Below, piece by piece: positions 6,581 through 9,699 of a stretch of DNA of 9,699 nt. The notes under the pieces were generated by a model that was not told where the DNA came from, searched no databases, and worked only from the letters and a program-made list of their open reading frames with translations. The DNA comes from Thermoflexibacter sp. (GTDB lineage: Bacteria; Bacteroidota; Bacteroidia; Cytophagales; Thermoflexibacteraceae), in contig JALOMS010000197.1 of NCBI GenBank assembly GCA_025455345.1, forward strand, positions 1-9,699, given 5' to 3'. The translations under genes and the position numbers were made by a program. Position 1 is the first letter of the stretch. Each line of letters opens with the position of its first letter.

Positions 6581-9157
6581 TTACTTATGCTTCAAAATAT
6601 TCTTAACCCAAATCCCAACAGCCAATGTAGCAAATCCTACCACAGAAATAGAACTTAAAGGCATTAGGATAGCCGAAATGACAGGAGAGAATAATCCTTG
6701 AACAGCAAAACTCAAACCTACTATATTGTAAGCCAAAGAAATAGCAAAACTCCAATGCACTATTTTTTTACTTGCATGGGCTATTTTCAAAAATTGAGGG
6801 AGTTGCGTAAATGCGCTTGCGTCCAAAATCCCATCAGAAGCTGGAGAAAAGGAAGCAATGTCTTCTGCTAATGCTAAACCAACATTACTTTGTTTCAAAG
6901 CCCCCGCATCGTTCAACCCGTCTCCTATCATCATTACGTTTTTGCCTTGCATCTGCAAATTTTTGATAAAATTAAGTTTATCCTGTGGGGTTTGTTTGAA
7001 AGTCAGATTTTTTCTTTCAAACAATTGACCTAATCGCTCTTTTTCTTGTTCGTTATCTCCAGAAAGCACTAAGAGTTCATAGCGGTCTTCTAAGTGATTG
7101 AGCATTGTTGCCAATCCCTTTCGGTATTCATTATTGATAAGAAATCTACCTTTGTATTCTCCACCTATTGCCAAGTGTACGACAGATGCATTATCTGCCC
7201 TGCTTGGTTCTGAAAATCCTTTTAGATTTTGAGAAATAAACTTAAAAGAGCCTAAAATAAGGTGTGTGCCGTTTATTTCACCTTCTATGCCTCTACCAAT
7301 GTGTTCTTTGAAATTAGTCAGCTTTCCATCAAGCTGTATGGCTTCGTCTTTTGATTTTTCGCAAATACTTAAGACATCTACTTTGGCTAAGGCTTTACTT
7401 AGCGGATGTGTAGAGTTTTTGGCTAAGGTTTGCATCATCAAAACTTCTTGATAGGTCAATGATTTGCCTTCATATTTGACTTGTGTTTTATGATTATCAG
7501 TAATTGTTCCTGTTTTATCAAAGACAATTGTATCTATCTGAGCGAGATGTTCTACGGCATCTGTACTTTTCAAATAGAGTTTGTGTTTGCCCAATATTCT
7601 CAGCGCATTACCCAAGGCAAAAGGAGCAGAAAGAGCCAAAGCACATGGACAAGCTACAATCAAAACAGAGGTAAATACTTTGAGAGCCGTTGAGCTATCT
7701 CCTTGCCATAACCAGTAGGAAGTGGCTAATGTAGCAACAGCTAATAAGTTGATAGTAAATCGCTTACTAAACTGGTCTGTGATTCTGGTAATCTTTGATT
7801 CATTCTGTTTTTTAAACACATCATTGTTCCAAAGCTGAGTCAGATAACTTTGAGAAAAAGGCTTCATGACTTCTAATTCTATCGTCCCGCCTATCTGCCT
7901 ACCACCCGCGTATATCATTTCTCCGCTTACCTTCTCGACAGGAATAGCCTCCCCCGTTACAAAACTATAATCTATCAAAGCCTTGCCAGACGCATTATTG
8001 ACGTGTAATAAAATAGCGTCCGCAGGGACAAGTTCTTGATGGTGAATAACTATCCTATCCCCTACATTGAGTTCTTTTACAGGGACATACTTTTCTGTAA
8101 AGGTTGGTTTATGATATGCTTCTCTTTGAGTAATTTCTTGCCTATCATTGGGCTGTTTGACCAATACAGAAACAGGAAAATATGATAAATGGTCGCGTTC
8201 GAAAGATAAGGATTGATAGGTTTTTTGTTGGAAAAGCCTTCCCAAAAGCAAAAAGAAAATAAGCCCTCCCAAAGAGTCAAAGTAACCTGCGCCTGTTTCT
8301 GTAAATACTTCATAACTACTTACTAAAAATAAAACTACAATCCCAAGAGCAATAGGCACTTCGATATTCAGATGTCTTTGGCGAAAAGCATTAAATGCAG
8401 ATTGAAAATAATACGTACCACTATAAAATGCTACAGGGAGAGCCAATATAAAATTTAGATAGCCAAACAGTTTGCGAAAATTACTTTCTATATAATCTGA
8501 AAAAGAAAGATATTCGGGTAAGCTCAAAAGCATAATATTTCCAAAACAGAAAAATGCTACCCCAAGTTTATAGTACATTTGCCGATATGCCTTCTTGTCT
8601 TGTTGGATTTCTTTTTGCTTATTACTTTCTTTTTTCTCCAAACTATCTAAGCGTATCAATGGAGTATAGCCGACAGATGCAAGCAAATCAGCTACTTGCC
8701 TCAAACTAATTTCATCATGCCTAAAAGTAACACTTACCTCTCTACGCAAGAAATTGACCCGCGAATTCAAAATATTCTCATCGAGCTTATGCATATTTTC
8801 TAATAACCATATACACGCACTACAATGAATCGAGGGAATATAAAAAGTCATTTTGCTCAAACTACCATCAGAAAAATCTAATAACTTGGAGGCAGTAGCC
8901 TTCTCTTCCAAAAAAGCAAATTGGTTACTCATTGGCAAGTCTTTGAGACTTTTACCCGTAGTTTTGTCGGCAAGATTATAATAATTACAAAGATTATTAT
9001 CGTTCAATATTTCATATACCGTCTTACATCCCTGACAGCAAAACTGTTTGTCTTCGACACTTAGAGATGGCTCATGCTCACATTCTTCTCCGCAGTGATA
9101 ACAAGATAAGTGTTGCTCAGCCAAAGATTCTTTGACAATAGACTTAATTTCTGGCAT
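6581..9157 (-). CDS. ccoI: CcoI/FixI-type copper-translocating P1B-type ATPase
   Basis: This 858-residue inner-membrane pump moves Cu(I) out of the cytoplasm; the CcoI/FixI branch supplies copper for cbb3 cytochrome c oxidase assembly. The N-terminus has a cysteine-rich domain typical of this branch (C19, C22, C26, then 'FCCQGC' at 39-44). It is followed by a heavy-metal-associated domain with CSAC (112-115). Four membrane helices lie at about 196-310. The actuator loop has TGEA (401-404), and the metal-site helix has CPC (503-505). Phosphorylation site DKTGT starts at D547, the HP motif is H584-P585, and the hinge is GDGLND (745-750). The last two helices carry 'AYNIVG' and 'MPLSS', the usual Cu(I)-site residues. 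All core motifs are intact. The ATG at 9157 is preceded by an AT-rich region with operator-like sites. No ccoS, ccoN or ccoG is beside it, which is unusual for this gene. Confidence 0.92.
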   Translation of the reverse strand: MPEIKSIVKESLAEQHLSCYHCGEECEHEPSLSVEDKQFCCQGCKTVYEILNDNNLCNYYNLADKTTGKSLKDLPMSNQFAFLEEKATASKLLDFSDGSLSKMTFYIPSIHCSACIWLLENMHKLDENILNSRVNFLRREVSVTFRHDEISLRQVADLLASVGYTPLIRLDSLEKKESNKQKEIQQDKKAYRQMYYKLGVAFFCFGNIMLLSLPEYLSFSDYIESNFRKLFGYLNFILALPVAFYSGTYYFQSAFNAFRQRHLNIEVPIALGIVVLFLVSSYEVFTETGAGYFDSLGGLIFFLLLGRLFQQKTYQSLSFERDHLSYFPVSVLVKQPNDRQEITQREAYHKPTFTEKYVPVKELNVGDRIVIHHQELVPADAILLHVNNASGKALIDYSFVTGEAIPVEKVSGEMIYAGGRQIGGTIELEVMKPFSQSYLTQLWNNDVFKKQNESKITRITDQFSKRFTINLLAVATLATSYWLWQGDSSTALKVFTSVLIVACPCALALSAPFALGNALRILGKHKLYLKSTDAVEHLAQIDTIVFDKTGTITDNHKTQVKYEGKSLTYQEVLMMQTLAKNSTHPLSKALAKVDVLSICEKSKDEAIQLDGKLTNFKEHIGRGIEGEINGTHLILGSFKFISQNLKGFSEPSRADNASVVHLAIGGEYKGRFLINNEYRKGLATMLNHLEDRYELLVLSGDNEQEKERLGQLFERKNLTFKQTPQDKLNFIKNLQMQGKNVMMIGDGLNDAGALKQSNVGLALAEDIASFSPASDGILDASAFTQLPQFLKIAHASKKIVHWSFAISLAYNIVGLSFAVQGLFSPVISAILMPLSSISVVGFATLAVGIWVKNILKHK

Positions 9158-9195
9158 ATTCTGTAAATGATAAATTTATTAACCTATTGATTACA

Positions 9196-9217
9196 AGTAT
9201 TTTATTAATGAAATACT
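9196..9217. promoter_or_regulatory. 22-bp near-perfect palindrome upstream of ccoI (candidate operator)
   Basis: The arms AGTATTT (9196-9202) and AAATACT (9211-9217) are exact reverse complements around ATTAAT (9204-9209), itself palindromic. Only the pair at 9203/9210 (T/G) breaks symmetry, so 20 of 22 bases are symmetric. The site starts 38 bp upstream of the ccoI start codon, where a dimeric repressor or the promoter itself would sit. It has no T-tract or upstream gene end that would make it a terminator. The cognate regulator is unknown. Confidence 0.45.
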
Positions 9218-9234
9218 CATTTTATAGTTCAAAA

Positions 9235-9248
9235 ATGATAGAAATCAA
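9235..9248. promoter_or_regulatory. FNR/FixK-like site (ATGAT-N4-ATCAA) upstream of ccoI
   Basis: ATGAT AGAA ATCAA matches the FNR/FixK anaerobox TTGAT-N4-ATCAA at 9 of 10 defined positions. In proteobacteria, cco/fix genes are commonly driven by such boxes under low oxygen, so this site near a ccoI gene is sensible in context. Its centre is about 84 bp from the ccoI start, which would place a class II start site near 9200. Whether the host has an FNR-type regulator with this specificity cannot be seen here. Confidence 0.35.
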
Positions 9249-9328
9249 AAACAAAAAAAATGACTTAAATCATCTTGATATATTTATTTTAAAATCTTAT
9301 TATTCAATTATAACCCAAAAAAATAGTG

Positions 9329-9336
9329 TATATTTG
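9329..9336 (+). promoter_or_regulatory. Bacteroidota -7 promoter box (TATATTTG) for the sensor kinase gene
   Basis: TATATTTG matches TAnnTTTG exactly and lies 31 bp before the ATG at 9368, giving a leader of about 20-25 bases. No clear -33 TTG/TTTG is visible at the expected spacing. The box is flanked by AAATCATC (9267-9274) and its reverse complement GATGATTT (9339-9346), a widely spaced inverted pair of unknown meaning. Confidence 0.5.
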
Positions 9337-9367
9337 TTGATGATTTTGGTAGAATTAGTGAGCAAAT

Positions 9368-9699
9368 ATGCAGTTCCCTTCAAATATAAACGAAATTAAG
9401 CAGACCTTAGAGAAAGAAGTAGCCCCCAAAGTAGGCGGTTTTCTTGGCATAGAGCGTTTTAGTCTAAAAAATTTTAGATTTAATGTCATCGCTCGTATTT
9501 CAGGAATTACAGCAAGCGTTTTTGGGCTTTCAGCACTTTGGGGAGAAGCAGGGTATAGCATTACTACTTTAGGGTTAGGAGCATTGATAGTATTCCAAGT
9601 GATTGGTCTTATCAAACACGTAGAAAGTGCCAATAGAGAAGTTGTCGATTTTCTTAACAATATACGTTATGATGATTTTTCCCAAACCTATAAGCTCAA
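9368..9699 (+). CDS. Membrane sensor histidine kinase (NtrY-like), N-terminal part only (runs off right edge)
   Basis: The frame is open from the ATG at 9368 to the window end, giving 110 residues. An in-frame TGA at 9359-9361 fixes the start at this ATG or later. A basic, cytoplasmic N-terminus (1-38) is followed by two hydrophobic helices at about 40-57 and 63-82. Next comes 'LIKHVESANREVVDFLNNIR' (81-100) and then 'YDDFSQTY' (101-108). The pattern 'NRE..(R/D)FL..IRY.DFSQ.(F/Y)' right after two membrane helices is what I recall from Bacteroidota NtrY-type PAS-containing histidine kinases. The catalytic HisKA and HATPase domains would lie beyond the window, so the assignment rests on this linker motif. 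Stimulus and partner regulator are unknown. It is divergent from ccoI across a 210-bp intergenic region. Confidence 0.7.
   Translation, partial: MQFPSNINEIKQTLEKEVAPKVGGFLGIERFSLKNFRFNVIARISGITASVFGLSALWGEAGYSITTLGLGALIVFQVIGLIKHVESANREVVDFLNNIRYDDFSQTYKL

Noticed and set aside
9286..9295. ATTTTAAAAT perfect 10-bp palindrome
   Set aside because: It is made only of A and T in an AT-rich stretch and does not extend, so it is likely by chance.
9187..9399. 70-residue plus-strand open frame in the ccoI/kinase intergenic region
   Set aside because: It starts with TTG, has a composition typical of AT-rich noncoding DNA, and overlaps the kinase start in another frame.
9355..9660. 101-residue minus-strand open frame at the right edge
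   Set aside because: It lies opposite the kinase N-terminus, whose membrane helices and 'NNIRYDDFSQ' motif are recognisable; the minus-strand product resembles nothing.

Overview
The window looks like chromosomal DNA of a Bacteroidota bacterium, probably Cytophagales- or Flavobacteriia-like. It is AT-rich, its genes lack Shine-Dalgarno sequences, and two intergenic sites match the phylum's -7 promoter box TAnnTTTG exactly. The proteins also fit: an Omp85-type outer-membrane protein, a Bacteroidota-style PBP1A, DUF547, a Thioredoxin_9-like protein and a CcoI-type copper ATPase. Lineage is inferred from style only, as there is no rRNA. No mobile element, CRISPR array, tRNA or prophage was seen.

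Layout. Bases 1-1170 (+) are the 3' part of an Omp85/BamA-superfamily outer-membrane barrel protein that begins before the window. Bases 1247-4115 (+) hold five co-directional genes: an ECF-like sigma factor, a short zinc-finger anti-sigma-like protein (9-bp gap), a DUF547 exported protein (19-bp gap), an AhpC/TSA-type peroxiredoxin-like protein (71-bp gap) and a thioredoxin-fold protein with a WCGDS site (40-bp gap). The last of these converges on a class A penicillin-binding protein (PBP1A) on the minus strand, with only 10 bp between the stop codons. Upstream of PBP1A, on the same strand, is a CcoI/FixI copper P-type ATPase. Divergent from it across a 210-bp AT-rich intergenic region starts a membrane sensor histidine kinase that runs off the right edge.

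How the genes may work together. The sigma/anti-sigma/DUF547/peroxiredoxin/thioredoxin block reads as a thiol- or stress-responsive regulon. A shared 10-bp element lies upstream of the sigma gene and of the peroxiredoxin gene, consistent with autoregulation by the sigma factor, though this is inference. The anti-sigma protein appears to have lost, by an in-frame deletion, the segment that normally carries the His and first Cys of the HxxxCxxC zinc site. CcoI supplies copper for cbb3-type cytochrome oxidase assembly, but no other cco gene is in the window.

The ccoI/kinase intergenic region holds a 22-bp near-perfect palindrome, an FNR/FixK-like half-symmetric site (ATGAT-N4-ATCAA) and a clear -7 box for the kinase. 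PBP1A has its own exact -7 box, overlapped by a 7-bp inverted repeat. I saw no clearly novel multi-gene system. The most interesting items are the altered anti-sigma factor, the shared promoter-like element and the operator-like sites beside ccoI.
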